A DNA stretch of 64,000 nucleotides from Ganoderma boninense (taxonomy: Eukaryota; Basidiomycota; Agaricomycetes; Polyporales; Polyporaceae), in NCBI GenBank assembly GCA_002900995.3, contig CM035310.1:1399898-1463897 (forward strand). Reading direction: 5' to 3'. Numbering within the stretch: position 1 is the stretch's first letter; each line of letters opens with the position of its first letter. The notes beneath the pieces were generated by a model. That model saw only the letters and a program-made list of their open reading frames with translations, was not told where the DNA came from and searched no databases. Shown one piece after another: positions 34,357-46,427 of this stretch. The position numbers were made by a program, and so were the translations under genes.

Positions 34357-34751
34357 TAGGGTACTCTCGAGACTGGGATGTATCTGCGCGGGAAAGGGAC
34401 AAAGTACTGCTCAGATTGGTGGTGCCATTGTCGCGATTGTATTGTGTTCTTCTCGCGTATGAGATTGTGAGTGTCACGAGGCCGAAGTTGCCGCACCCAA
34501 AATGTGGTGCAGTCGGATGGGGACAAGGAAGGAGCTGCGGAGAACGGAGAGAAGAGAACCTCGTTTCGAGTTTTACGCTACGATGGCGTTGCAGGTGGCA
34601 GCCGAGCGCTTCATGAGCCGCACAAGCGCCAAGATCCGTCCCCCGTCCCGTCCCCGTCCCATAAGAGGCAAAGTGCGGCGGATCACGGTACAGAAAACCC
34701 GCTCTTGACCACCACCCACCACCACCTCCCAAGGCTCTACAAATCAGCACC
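34357..34751. other. promoter region of the aminotransferase gene
   Basis: No gene. Includes CCGTCCCG-type short direct repeats (about 34637-34663) and a CCACC run before the ornithine aminotransferase start. Confidence 0.35.
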
Positions 34752-37449
34752 ATGGCCCCCTCCGCTACCGTCTCGCAGAATCTGCCAGCAACTTCCGGCG
34801 CCGAACCCACGAAGAAGTCCAGCAATGGTCGCGCGCCTGTCCATATCTCGTCTGCGCAAGTCATGCAGCTAGAGCATGAGTATGGAGCACACAAGTGAGT
34901 TTTCTGGAATATATGCGCATTCCTACCAGTGGTGTCGCTTGTACGTCGAGCTGGTGGCAACGCTCGACCCACATGCCCACCAGGCTGCCCCGAGCAAATC
35001 AGAGAGAGAGAGAATAGCATGCGCGAAGTCCTGTGGCGTGCAGGACTTCGTCTGTGCTGTCTCGTCCTCCACTTTCCGCTTACTCACCTGTCCCATTTTG
35101 ATACACAGTTGTTGCACGAGGCGCTTCGTGTGACGACGCCACCGTACGTCTGTGTCGCAAGAGGAATGGTGGGAAGATGGGGAACTCAGTCTGCCCTTCC
35201 ATTCGTGTGTTCGAGGCGTAGAGTATAAACTGACGTCATTGCGCGGTACAGCTACCATCCCCTCCCGGTCGTTTTTGAATCTGCGAAGGGCGCGAAGTGA
35301 GTCATATTCGCCATTTGTGTCGTGATTTTCACTCACTCGCGCAACAGGGTGTGGGATCCCGAAGGAAAGGAATACATTGATATGCTTTCTGCGTATTCGT
35401 GAGTCTCTGTCTTTTCAAGATGACACAGATATCTAACCAGAGCTTGCCTTTTCGTAGTGCCGTGAACCAGGTGTGTGGTTCTTTCTCCTCCGCAAGATCT
35501 CCATTAGCATGGCTGTATTGGATACCATCGATGTTCCTTGGACATACGCGTCATTCTATGATATGGTTAGACCATTTGTCCCGTGGGTCACCACGCGCTC
35601 TCGGGATTCCGACCTTGTGCAAGTCGGTCAACGAATCCCACGGGATTATTTGGGTGTTCAGAATCATCGCACGATTTGATTCGTGCCCTCCGTACTCTTC
35701 TATTTGGTACTGACGTCATCCGAATGTAGGGCCATTGCCACCCCAGAATAGTTGGAGCTCTGGTTGAACAAGCGCAGAAGCTTACCCTTTCCTCACGCGC
35801 ATTCTACAACTCGGTGTTTGGTAAATTTGCGCAGAAGATTACGGCCATGTTAGGGTACGACATGGTCTTGCCCATGAACACGGGTGCAGAAGCAGTTGAG
35901 ACGGCGCTGAAGCTTGCGCGTAAGTGGGCGTACCAGAAGAAGGGTGTAGCCGACGGCCAAGCCATCGTCTTCAGCGTTGCGGGCAACTTCCATGGAAGAA
36001 CGCTCGGCGTCATCAGGTGCGTGGCGTCGAGCGTGTCGCGCGGCGATGCGTTAAAATCAACCGTTTTGCGTTTGACTGACGCGTGTCTCCTTTCGTCTGG
36101 TCCCCGCGCGTATTTCACGTGTGCGCACTCGCTGCCTCGCGCATAGCATGAGCACCGATCCGGAGAGCCGTGGAGGGTTCGGACCCTACCTGCGTGCGGT
36201 GGGGCCGGAGTACGACGACAATGGCACAACGAAGACGATTCGCTACGGAGAGATTGTGGATCTGGAGAGAGCGCTGGAACTGCATGGCAAGAACACTGCA
36301 GCCTTTTTGGTCGAGCCCATCCAGGGCGAAGCTGGGTGCGCCTCAGTCACGCACCTCTCACGACCCCTGCATGGCGCACTGACTACCGTGGATCATTGAC
36401 AGAATCGTCGTCCCTCCGGAAGGCTATTTGGCAAGGGCGCAGGAGTTGTGCAAGAAGCACAATGTGTTGTTCATCTGCGACGAGATCCAAACTGTAAGCC
36501 GGGGAAAGGTTGTTTCTCATCGAGGAAAGGCCGGGTTGTTAATTGCCAAATCAGGGATTGTGCCGCACCGGGAAGATGCTTTGCTGCGAGCACGACAGCG
36601 TGCGCCCTGACGTCGTCCTCCTCGGGAAAGCTTTGTCTGGCGGAGGTGAGCCAAATAAACCCCGTAGGGGAGTGCCTGTACTAAATGCTCTCCTTCTCCA
36701 GTGTACCCCGTCTCTGCAGTACTCGCCGATCGGGATGTAATGCTCTGCATCCAGCCTGGAGAACACGGAAGCACATATGGCGGGTACGCCCACAACGATC
36801 ATTGTCCTTTTCTGTCCAGCTGTTGAGCCCGCTCCACCAGTAACCCGTTGGGTTGTGCTGTGGCCATGACCGCCCTTGACGTTCTCGTCGAAGAGAACCT
36901 GTCTCAGCGCGCTGAGGTCCTCGGGCAGAAGTTCCGCTCGGCGGTCACAGCCTTTAACTCTCCTTTGGTCAAGGCGGTCCGTGGTCGCGGTTTGCTCAAC
37001 GCCGTCGTGATCGACGAGGAGAGTAGCAGGAAGGGCCGGACAGCTTGGCAGTTATGCCTTCTGCTCAAGAGTCGCGGGGTGCTCGCGAAGCCGACGCATG
37101 TCAACATGTACGTACCGCCGCTTCCTTCTTGGGTAGGAGTCTAGACCGATGCAACTAACCTCTCCCCTCTTGCCGTAATTGGCTGTAGTATCCGTTTCGC
37201 ACCGCCCCTCGTCATTTCTGAGGCAGAGCTGGTGAAGGCGTTGGACATTATTAAGTCGTCCCTCGAGGACCTCGACAAGGTGCGTGTCGTGTCGGGCCGC
37301 ACTGCCCCGTGGCGAACCTCAATGCGGCAGGGACGGAGCTTAACTAACCGTGACTCCTTTCTTGCTATGGACTATGATCCTTCCAGCTCGACGACATCCC
37401 TGGCGAAGTGGAGAGCGAGAGGGGGCACAAGGACACCATTACGAACTGA
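34752..37449 (+). CDS. CAR2: ornithine aminotransferase
   Basis: Class-III PLP-dependent aminotransferase, about 460 residues. The ATG at 34752 starts [17 protein letters not shown] long first intron (34895-35251) is followed by many short ones. Motifs: [96 protein letters not shown] with the PLP-binding Lys, and [16 protein letters not shown]. The enzyme converts ornithine and 2-oxoglutarate to glutamate semialdehyde and glutamate in arginine catabolism, usually in the cytosol in fungi. There is no visible targeting peptide. Exons I checked are phase-consistent. Gene symbol follows yeast naming. Confidence 0.92.
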
Positions 37450-39238
37450 GGTCGACCCGCACGGACACGGACAGGCATGTATGAAAGGACTCATTCGGAC
37501 GACTCCGCACCACGGGGCGACACGTCCGCATCGCCCATGCTTTCTCACCCTCAATGGCTCGTCGGTGTTGTATGTAGCAATAGTATCAGCCGTCGTGATG
37601 GCGGCCCTGTACTCACCACTTATCATCTCGCAACACGTCCGCAACTTGCTGGGCTTGCTTGCCCGCTCGCTCGTACGACCTAGGGCCCATGGATCGCCTG
37701 GATCGCCGTTGTGGAGCCGTGCGCAGGGTGCGTCGCCCATGTTCAACGTGGTTGACCATGAGGACAGCAATCGACGACAGTACAGGTAATCCCGTCGTAT
37801 TGGCTATACCTCGGTGCAACCGACCCAGTGTCGACTGTATTCGGTGAAACGCTCCTTCCGCCTCAGCATTCCAGGGCGGCAGGTCGCATATTGACCGGGA
37901 TCCGTTCGATCATGTTTGGAACAGTCGCCGTGTCCCTAGTAGTGTAACTGCGCCTGCTGCGAATTCCATCCGAAAGACGATCGTGAGAGCAAGGAGGATG
38001 CAGAAGACGAGGAGAAACATGAGGGTGCGGAGGACGATCCGAAACGCGACAGAGAGTACGTCTCGGGCATTGGTTTCGACGTCTTCTCATGCTCATCCAC
38101 AGTTGCGCAGCATTGACTCCGGTCACACCCAATACGGAACATGTCCTGATCCGTTCCCAACGCGTGTTCCCGGTGCACGCGTGAGACGTGCGAGTCCGCC
38201 CCCAAGACATTGTTTCAATGGTCTGACAGAGATCTGCGCTTGGCTTGGAGGCCTGGGACGGGGAGTCTCGCTAAGACTTGCTATGGCACGAGCAACCCTC
38301 GCAAAACCACCACCTTTGTATACTTCACGAGCACGGCGCTCCGGTGCAGCGGCCGGAACTGTTGGCAGCACAATCAGGGTGCCCGCAGTGTCCTGCTCGC
38401 TCACACCGAGTCGGCTTGGTTCGACTGCACGATTGCCAACCATCCCGCAGGGTCGGTGGGTATTTTCATCCTCGGGACGCCAGTTCGTCTCAAGATGTGT
38501 CGAAACCATTCGTCAGAGCAACGGATCTCCCGGCCCCCGGCCCCAAAGTTCTCAGGCGGTGGAGATGGATGAATTACGAAATGTCGAGGTGAGTGGCATT
38601 TTTACTCAGACACCTGGGGCGAGACACCTCTCAGTAAGTTCTTTTCTGGCTCCGTGGAGGATGGGACGGTCATTCTGAATGACCGACGGCACGTGGACGA
38701 CCGATGAGCCGGCTGTCCTCTTTGGCAGATGAATGACAGGAATAGCAGTGTGCGCATGCACACCTGAAAATATTCGTATTCGTTGCCATTCGAGACGTAA
38801 GCTAGGCTGACTTCTGGATGATCTTCGTGCAGGATCATTTGCTCAAAGATGCGACTACTCGGCATTGTCAGGTTAGGATACGAACTTTACATGCTCGCTG
38901 TCCCGTATGCCGTCACTGTGGCCACACGGGCACGCATTTGGATTGTAAGATGTATATGCCAAGGAGCTTCGGATCCAAGACAGACCATAAAATGCACCCG
39001 GATGCTGGCATGGCTGGTCTCCTCGCGACGACGAGGCCTCCGCACAGGACGCGCTAAAATTGATGGGAGTCGCGTATCTAACCTGCCTGTATTGGGAAAT
39101 CAAGAGGGCCGGCGCACGTGCGGGAAGCGTGGTGTGAAGCTTACGGAGGAGACGGTGCGCTGACATGCTCCGCGACACGCCGCTGCATTGCTGTCCGGTG
39201 CTAGTGACCTTTGACCTCTGCCCTTCCCGCTGCACGCC
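37450..39238. other. gene-poor stretch with possible short membrane ORF
   Basis: No confident gene. On the minus strand a short frame near 37917-38060 reads LRTLMFLLVFCILLALTIVF, a clear hydrophobic helix, but a stop lies just upstream and no start is obvious. It may be the end of a small spliced membrane gene or chance. Confidence 0.3.
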
Positions 39239-39523
39239 ATGGCCTCGGATGTCGATCAAGAGCGAGAAACGGACTCCGGTGCGCTTCCCTCGAACCTTTT
39301 GAGCATTAGCCGTGGAACGGCTGACTAAGTATTCTCTGATTCAGTTGACTCCCGAGTCGATTTGGCTTTCCTCTCGACCGCGGGCCGACCTGCTGACGCG
39401 CTCGGCGGCCTCACCACTGGACTGGAAAAAAACAAAGAGAAGATTGCCTCGACGCCTTCTCATATCAGCAAGCCCAGAGCGTCCTGGACCGAGCCGACTG
39501 GCAGCGGATTCATGGTCGTCTGA
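39239..39523 (+). CDS. small hypothetical protein, two exons, 72 residues
   Basis: Two exons (39239-39278 and 39345-39523) join across a 66 bp GT-AG intron in phase to give MASDVDQERETDS then VDSRVDLAFLSTAGRPADAL and an end of TGSGFMVV. No signal peptide or helix. I do not recognise a family. The intron has a gtgcgc donor and a ctgattcag acceptor. It lies in a gene-poor stretch, and the evidence is only coherent splicing plus a reasonable start. Confidence 0.4.
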
Positions 39524-40053
39524 AATGATTGGGGCGCGTGTTCTGGTAGGAGGCTTTCACTCGATTCAGACTTCTATATTGCAATGTGCGGAGTTTTCAG
39601 GGGAACGGTGTCCGCCCATCGACATAGCGGTAACGAAACGCCATGCTCCATCTCGGAGATGAATCCGGTCTTAGGAGGCCCTGATATTACTTACTTTGGT
39701 TTAGCATCACATCTCAGAACTCGGTAATCCCCAGAATACTCGGAATCGTCTCCATGTATGGCTGTTCGTAATGTCGAACAGGACTTGTCCCTGTCCCTCG
39801 TTTTCGCCGGATGGCGCAGCTGGACGCAGCTGGACGCCCAAGATCAACTCGCCTGCTGGGGTAGACCGCATCTGTCCTTCAATTCATGCAAGTTCGTCGC
39901 AATCGCCGAAGTTGTCGAGACCCTGAAATGACATAGTGGCTCACAGGGCTATATAAAAGGAGACCCACTCACTGCTCCCCAGACAGTCACCACCTCTCCT
40001 CTCCTGCTTTGTTCCATCCAACCCTACAGTCTTCTAGTGAGCCACTATCCATC
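39524..40053. other. intergenic
   Basis: Presumed promoter of the tiny zinc-cluster gene; see the TATA box entry. Nothing else. Confidence 0.4.
39950..39958 (+). promoter_or_regulatory. TATA box
   Basis: TATATAAAA about 100 bp upstream of the ATG at 40054, correct strand and distance for the small zinc-cluster gene. Confidence 0.55.
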
Positions 40054-40457
40054 ATGAGCTCTACCCAGGTACGTAATCAGGGCGTCCGCTTGCCTCGCCT
40101 CATCTTATAGCTAACCGCTCGGTCTTGGCTAGATGCAGGTCACCAACGGAAACAACTCCGACGGAGAGCGAGAGGGCGCAAAGCCAAAGGTCCCCCGCAG
40201 GACGCCCATGGCCTGTCAGTTCTGCAGGGGTCAGTGAACCTGTGCTCTGGATCGTCCGCCGAGATCTGACATTCCTCTTCCCGACTTGCCCAACAGGGCG
40301 AAAGCTCAAATGCGACGGTCGCTCCACCTGTGCGAACTGCCAGCGCCGAAGCATCCCCTGCGTCTATGTGCCTGTGTACGTCTTATGTCTAGTGCCTCAG
40401 GGTCGGGCTTCGGAATACTGATTGCCCTTCCATCGTTGTAGTGCCGCACAGAAGTAG
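40054..40457 (+). CDS. tiny Zn(II)2Cys6 zinc-cluster protein
   Basis: Four exons (40054-40068, 40133-40229, 40297-40375, 40442-40457) join to a 68-residue protein, MSSTQMQVTNGNNS to YVPVAAQK. It contains a complete zinc cluster, C-x2-C-x6-C-x5-C-x2-C-x6-C, in CQFCRGRKLKCDG and CANCQRRSIPC. This fold binds DNA at CGG half-sites in fungal transcription factors. Here there is no room for a dimerisation or activation domain, so it could compete for sites, act as a cofactor, or be a start of something longer. Splice borders and a TATA box support expression. The last exon encodes only five codons and could be modelled otherwise. Confidence 0.7.
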
Positions 40458-43321
40458 CGAACGGCCAGCGACTCCGTTCCGTCGATGTGTACCAGGCCGT
40501 GCCAGGTGCCTTGCGACTTTTTCTTGGAACTTTCGTCCCTATCGTCCCCGTGTCGACCTTACGCTATGCTAATCGTCCGATCGTGTATTCTATAGTGTAA
40601 TCCTTTGTCTCTGACATATAATTTATCTGGACGCTCAGAATCCATCAGGCCGCGCAGCGCCCGGTGCCGCACCGTTGAACAATGGAAGATGACCCATGGC
40701 TCTAGTACTCCCACACCCTTTGGTCCTCTGGCCTTTCTTGAGATTAGCTCGGCGCGCTGGGAAGCAGGGACCCGAGCGGGGTAGAGCCCCCGGTAAACGC
40801 TTCTATCGATTCCACCCATTCAGTTCCCTGCAGTGAAAGAACAGCAGCAGAAAGGCACAGCGCCTTTCCCAGAAGCCGTGCGCTCCCTTATCGGATATAT
40901 TGGCGATACCAGCAGATGCCAAACGGACCAGTGAGATCTAATACGAACTTGGGCCGTCCTCACGGCTCGGCATTCGGTCACAACATAAACACACGCTGCC
41001 GAACGCGTGTGGTTCGTGGTGCGCCACTTCGCCATGAGAACCCCTGTTTGGAACTGGCCACTAATCCTGCCTCCGTCTTGGAAGCACGCAAGCCGGAGGT
41101 GGATCGTGAGGTGTTTTCGACACCGCGGATTCATTCAAGCGCATGTTTGGGACCAAATTGACGCCACATTAAGATGGCATTGCATGCTCGCTGCAAACAT
41201 GGGAGCGATCTGAGTTGTATGAAAGGTTCTCTCCCAAACAGACATGCACACCACCATTTTGAGCGGCCACGATGTTCGGAGAGCGAAAGTTTCGGACTCA
41301 CCTGGACTGGTGTTTCCCGCCAAGATGTAGTAGATATAAACGGCTGCTGGTGGGCCCCGGAGTCGCCGCTCTTTCTGAATGTTATGTTGTACATTGACTG
41401 CTGAACGCATCTAAAACACCGAAATGAGGGTCCTTTCATAAGGACGCTGCCGGTAGACGAGACATTGATCTTATCCATGCTAGAACATTAATACTTGGGG
41501 CGGGTGTGACCGTTCCAGCCAATTCAAGGGTGTGAGGTGAAGCTTGCCGGCGCAGGGGTAGCAAGACGAGGCACAACGGAGCCAGTCTTATCGCATGCAA
41601 GCGGGCTTGTGACAAAACTGCATGATTTTGCCGTTAGTTATAATGTAGATTGGCGTCTGCGCGATGCCTTGAGACCAGGTTTGCCGTAAGAAGCGAGAAG
41701 ACCCGAGCGCAGGATTGTATAGCGTAGTCCCTATCGCAAGCCACGAGGCGGTCAAGAGCAGTCAGCAGGATCGGAGGGCGATCCGTGAGTCTGCATGCGT
41801 AGAAGAAGAAGAAGGTGGCACCCACAAATCCCGAGTATCGCGACTTGCACTGCCAAGTACCAACTCCCGGACCACGGCGAACACTGACACGAGGATCGCA
41901 GTCGTGGGCTCGGGCAGCGGGCGTAACAGCGCAAGGTGAGCTTCGGAATCTAAAAGAGGTCTAGTCGCGCAGGCTATGCGAAAGGACGGTAGGTTTGAGA
42001 CCGTCTTCTCGACACATTCCTCTGCACTGCGCACTTTCGAAAAGATCGAGGGTGGGCCGGTGGTCGCACCTATTTCCAAGGGGATATCCAAATTCACCAT
42101 TGCGTTGCAAAGGGTACCCGAAGGCTCCGGACGAGGTGGGTGGTAGTCCCAGTGCTGCGCTGGCGGAGGGGGACAGAAGGAGAGATGTACGTCAATTGAC
42201 GGGAGGCGTCTCGGTCGGTTTGACGCCAGCCTTGCGAGACATATGATGAGGTTATTACATCACATGTCGCGCCGCCGAACTTGCCTACCGTACCGATCTA
42301 CTTACCCGACTCAGGATCTCGCCCAAGGTTCGCGGCATCTAGAAAGTGCGCCCTGTGTCCGCTCTAGAACCGCAAAAGGCTCACCCAAGTTTCCCCCGCT
42401 CTTGAGGGAGCTCACGGCCTCGAGTCGGCTCCACTCGTCGGGAGCCGCAGATTTAGTGACGATAGGTTTATCGTCTATGCGACGGCAAAGGTACTAAGCG
42501 CGAGTTAGGTTCGCAAAACTCAATCATCCGCTATCAGGTGGCAGGAGGGATGTGAAAGACGTACTTCACAGCGGCCCCTTGAAGGCTCCAGCCTTCCAGC
42601 ATCCTGCGGCCAGGCTTTCATGAAGACGAGTCCTCAGTCTGTACACGTCATGTTGAGGAATGAGCGGGACCTGTACCGTAGCCGCAGCGGCATGGCGGCA
42701 CCTGTATACCGTATTCAGTGCTGGCTTACCTTGTCTCGTGCTGAGCACCGTGCGAGGAGTCTGTCACAGCTATCCACAATACTTACCTTGCTGCTAAGGA
42801 CGGTGAAATGACGGGGAATGTCAACCATAACTGCGGCGACCGTCAGTCCGTTTGATGAGCTTGCGATGTCTAAGCCGTAAATGTCGGCCTTGTAGCGTAA
42901 GCACCTCGGAAGATGCAACATGAGCAGTTTGGCAACATCGGCACAATTTATTCGTCGTTCATCCCAATCCGGTACAAAAGGAGTTCGTCTCTGGGTCGTT
43001 CAGGTGAGTATGAGAGCATACAGTACAAATAAGGGAGAGATCGTACAGTTAGATGAGCTATATCGTGAGTAAGGTACAGAGCACGTCCGGTTCAGTACAA
43101 GTCCTTGTATGGTTGCATGTCGAGACAAAGCTATAGCTCTGAGCAAGTGAGTGTGAAAGAGCGACGATCGTCCGCTGGATGACAAGTTATAGTACACTGT
43201 TGAAAGCGACCAATTCGTAAAAACCTTTGAGACCAAAACAAATATATGCATGGATGCCCGACATGGCCTGGAAGCATCTAATCTCTCTAACGTCATCGCC
43301 AACCCCAAAGCAACGCTCACC
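40458..43321. other. gene-poor stretch
   Basis: Almost 2.9 kb where I find no long exon, transposase, reverse transcriptase, tRNA or rRNA signature on either strand. Frames present are short and lack family motifs. Could hold non-coding RNA or old transposon debris. Confidence 0.35.
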
Positions 43322-46300
43322 TCAGCCTTCCTCCGATTCGTCGGTGTGTACCCCCACACTTCTTGCAGTGTGATACGACGTACTCGTGCTTCTGCTTCCA
43401 AAGCACAACGCCGTGCCGTTCGCCGCCACCGGCGATTGCGAGAGCTCCCCCGCCTCCGCCAGGGTGCATGTGCTCCATGCTGTGAGGCCGTCGCCGGCGA
43501 CCGACAGAGACACCGCCGCGTCCAGGGAGTTGGCGCGACTGGCGCTTCGGCTCGCCGGCGCGTCCGCAGTGCTGAGCGTGTTCGAGCGCGTCGAGTTGCG
43601 CGAGAAGCCTCCCTTGCCGGTGCTAGCCAGACTGATCACTTCATGAGACCCCAGCGACTCGATAGTCGGCATCCGGTGGATGGCCCGGCCAAGCATGAAA
43701 TGGGCGTCGTCACGTTCTCGGTCTCGGTCGTAGGAGACGGGGAACTCGTAGCGGTCGTTTTCCCGATGCGCTTGCGGCGTGGCGTCGTTCGTGTCGCGCG
43801 TGACCTGCTCGACGAGGGAGCGGAAACGGCTCGCGATTTCGTTAAGGTCCGAATCTGAAATAGGGTCCCACTGGTGGGGCCTGACCCCGTCCTCCTTGGG
43901 CGGTGGGCTACCATTGAGCGGCAGTGAGGTGTATCCACCAGCCATTCGCGGCACGGGCCGTCCATACCGGTCTTCCCAATCCTCGTCTGTGTCTGCGCCC
44001 TCTGAGGAAGAAGGCGAAGCAGCACGGAAGGCGGTGTCTTGTGGTGAATTCATTACATTATTGAAACCTTGAACAGGAGCCCGCCGCACAGTCTTTGAAG
44101 GCCCAGAAGGCGATTGATCGCCCGTTGTGATTCGCGAATACGTGCGGAGAGAGTGCGGCTCAAGGAGGTCGGCGGTGGTTCCGGACGGGTTCCGTGGCGG
44201 AGATGTATGGCCAGGGCTATCGACTGAACTGGGAGAAGAGAGTGAAACTGGTACCGTGGAGGTGGACGTCATGGTCATTGGCCTGAAGCTCCGCGACGAA
44301 GCTGTCGTTGTGAACTGCGACGGGAACGAGGCCTCGGAATGTCGAAAGATCGACGGTGTGTGTCGACGGCGTGAGGGTCGTCGTGTGACCATGTACTTGT
44401 AGGACACGGCGTGGTATGTTGTCTGGGAAGGGTCAGCTCAGCCCTGAAGCTTCAACAGACGAGAGAAACGCACTAGGACACCAGCTGTGAGGACCAGCCG
44501 TACAAGAGAACCTGCCAGCCAGAAACCCCACGCCGGGGAATCAACACATTGGCCACCTAGCCCTGACCACACGACGTCAATGTCCCAGTGACACCGTCCT
44601 CGAATGCTGTTCTCCACGGAAGCGGGGTCCTTCCATAGGAAAGTAAAGATAAGGTTGACAACTGCCGGAGCAATGAGGCTTATAGATGAGCAGTAATGTA
44701 GGAAGCACTTGAAGAGAATGTGCTTTGATCGTGGCTTGTAGTACCAGCCAAGATGGGGTGCTGACACGGTGATGACGACAGAGAGTGCGTTGCACGCGAC
44801 ACAGAACGCGGTACACGAGCCGAGCACGAGGGAGATGACCTGTCGTTCTTGGAAATTTTGAAGAAATGCGCCGACGTAGTAACGCACTGTGTTGTATGTG
44901 GCCCAACCACCTGTTAACCAACAGAGCATCAGCAAAAGGCAGAAATTACGAGAGGAGAGGGCCACGGAATGCCGTTTACATCCCGGAAGTATGTGGGACA
45001 ATGCTAAGCCTTCAAACCGCCACTCATAGCTTCTGGTTGTCGCGGATAGCATTCAACCATTCCACTTGTGGTTTGGTCGCAATCCCAGAACCCTCAGAGA
45101 GTTCATACGAAGCACAGCGACATACAACGCCCGTCACACGTTTTCACCACTAAAATACCTGCCACAAAAGGCGATGGTCAAACTCCAGGACTATGTGGGT
45201 CCACCACAGCGCCGCTCGTCTCCGCTCGTGCGTATTCCTGATAGCCGCTTGGCTCATTAATCACACCCAGGCTCCAATGGCGTGCAAGGATCTGGTGGGC
45301 ACCGATACACGACAGACGCGAAGGCGAAGCGGCGAGGGGATCGACTTCGTCGGGGCCACGTCCCAGCGACCTCAGTGAGATGCCGATGGCCCGCGATGGG
45401 TTGTGCGGCCACAGGGACGACCGGCATCATTTCTGCCACTGAACCTTGCGGTAAACGGTGCCTCAAGCCACAATGCGCGCGAAGTGCGGCCACCCAGCCA
45501 CCCGCACATCCAGACGGAGCGACGGTATCCTACACCGGACGCCGAAGAACGAACTTTTTTTTTCGTTCTCCGCGCTGACTTCCCCGAGTGGCCCGAGCCT
45601 CGAAGCGGAAAAATCATGGCCCGTAGGTGGCAGTGAGCGCGGCTAGTGAGCAATGATCGAGGATCGTGGATGAGCGCATTGGACGTCAATGGCACTGCTC
45701 CATACCCGTGGCACTCCATCCCCAATACGGTGCGCTGCATCTCTCTCAACTCTCGGGAGATACGAGGAATCACGGACTGCATGACTCGGTGGCGCGCTGC
45801 ACAACGACACCCACGAATCACAGCCGGAATTCACATGTACGAACGGAGAAGTGATAGACGAACGACGCGTGTTCGAGGCAGTTGCTAGCACGATGGAGAA
45901 CGTGGCGGGGGGTAGGGAACTCTTGGAGGTGCTCGGGCGCGAAGGCGAAGGAAAGGCGAAGGAAACACAGCGCGAAGGAAATACCCACCTATGATGACCC
46001 ACAGAACCCTCTGCGCAAGCCTCAGCCTCTTCAGCCTCCTCCGCACCTCCTTCTCGCGGCGCTCCTTTCTCTCTCTCGGGGACACGGCGTCTCCCTGCAG
46101 GGTCAGTCCGCTCGTGCGGTCGGGCAGGTGCGTGGTGGAGCTGCCCGGGTGAATGGGCTGGCGCGCGAGCAGATCGAGGTAGACAGACGACTCGGAGCTC
46201 CCCAGGTGGTCCGGGTGGATGAGCGACTCGGTCGGGTGCGAGTGGTCCGAGGTTGAGGCCTGGAGCGTGATGGACGACACCGAGGACAGGCGGCGGTCGT

Positions 46301-46427
46301 GCGCGTGCGGCCCGCGGCGGTTCGACGCGCGGTGGGCCCCGGCCCCGAGGATCGCCGCGGTCGCCGCCGGGGGCGAGGGCGGGTCGGCGGCGAAGATGGC
46401 GTTGTGGAGGAAGACGGCGGCGGCCAT
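43322..46427 (-). CDS. multi-pass membrane protein, basidiomycete type
   Basis: From the minus-strand ATG at 46427 (MAAAVFLHNAIFAADPPSPP) the first exon runs to LAQRVLWVIIG at 45989. It joins, in phase, GWATYNTVRYYVGAF at 44910 across a 1078 bp intron (44911-45988). The body then has helices VISLVLGSCTAFCVACNALS, ISLIAPAVVNLIFTFLW and WGFWLAGSLVRLVLTAGV. A 54 bp intron near 44411-44464 joins TAGVL to TTYHAVSYKYMV, and a long Ser/Thr-rich tail ends at 43322. The true N-terminus may lie further upstream, since the frame is open to about 46541. I do not know a family name; the layout suggests a plasma-membrane or sensor protein. Confidence 0.6.

Noticed and set aside
34184..35020. 278-codon minus-strand frame
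   Set aside because: Antisense of the GH115 fragment end and the aminotransferase start.
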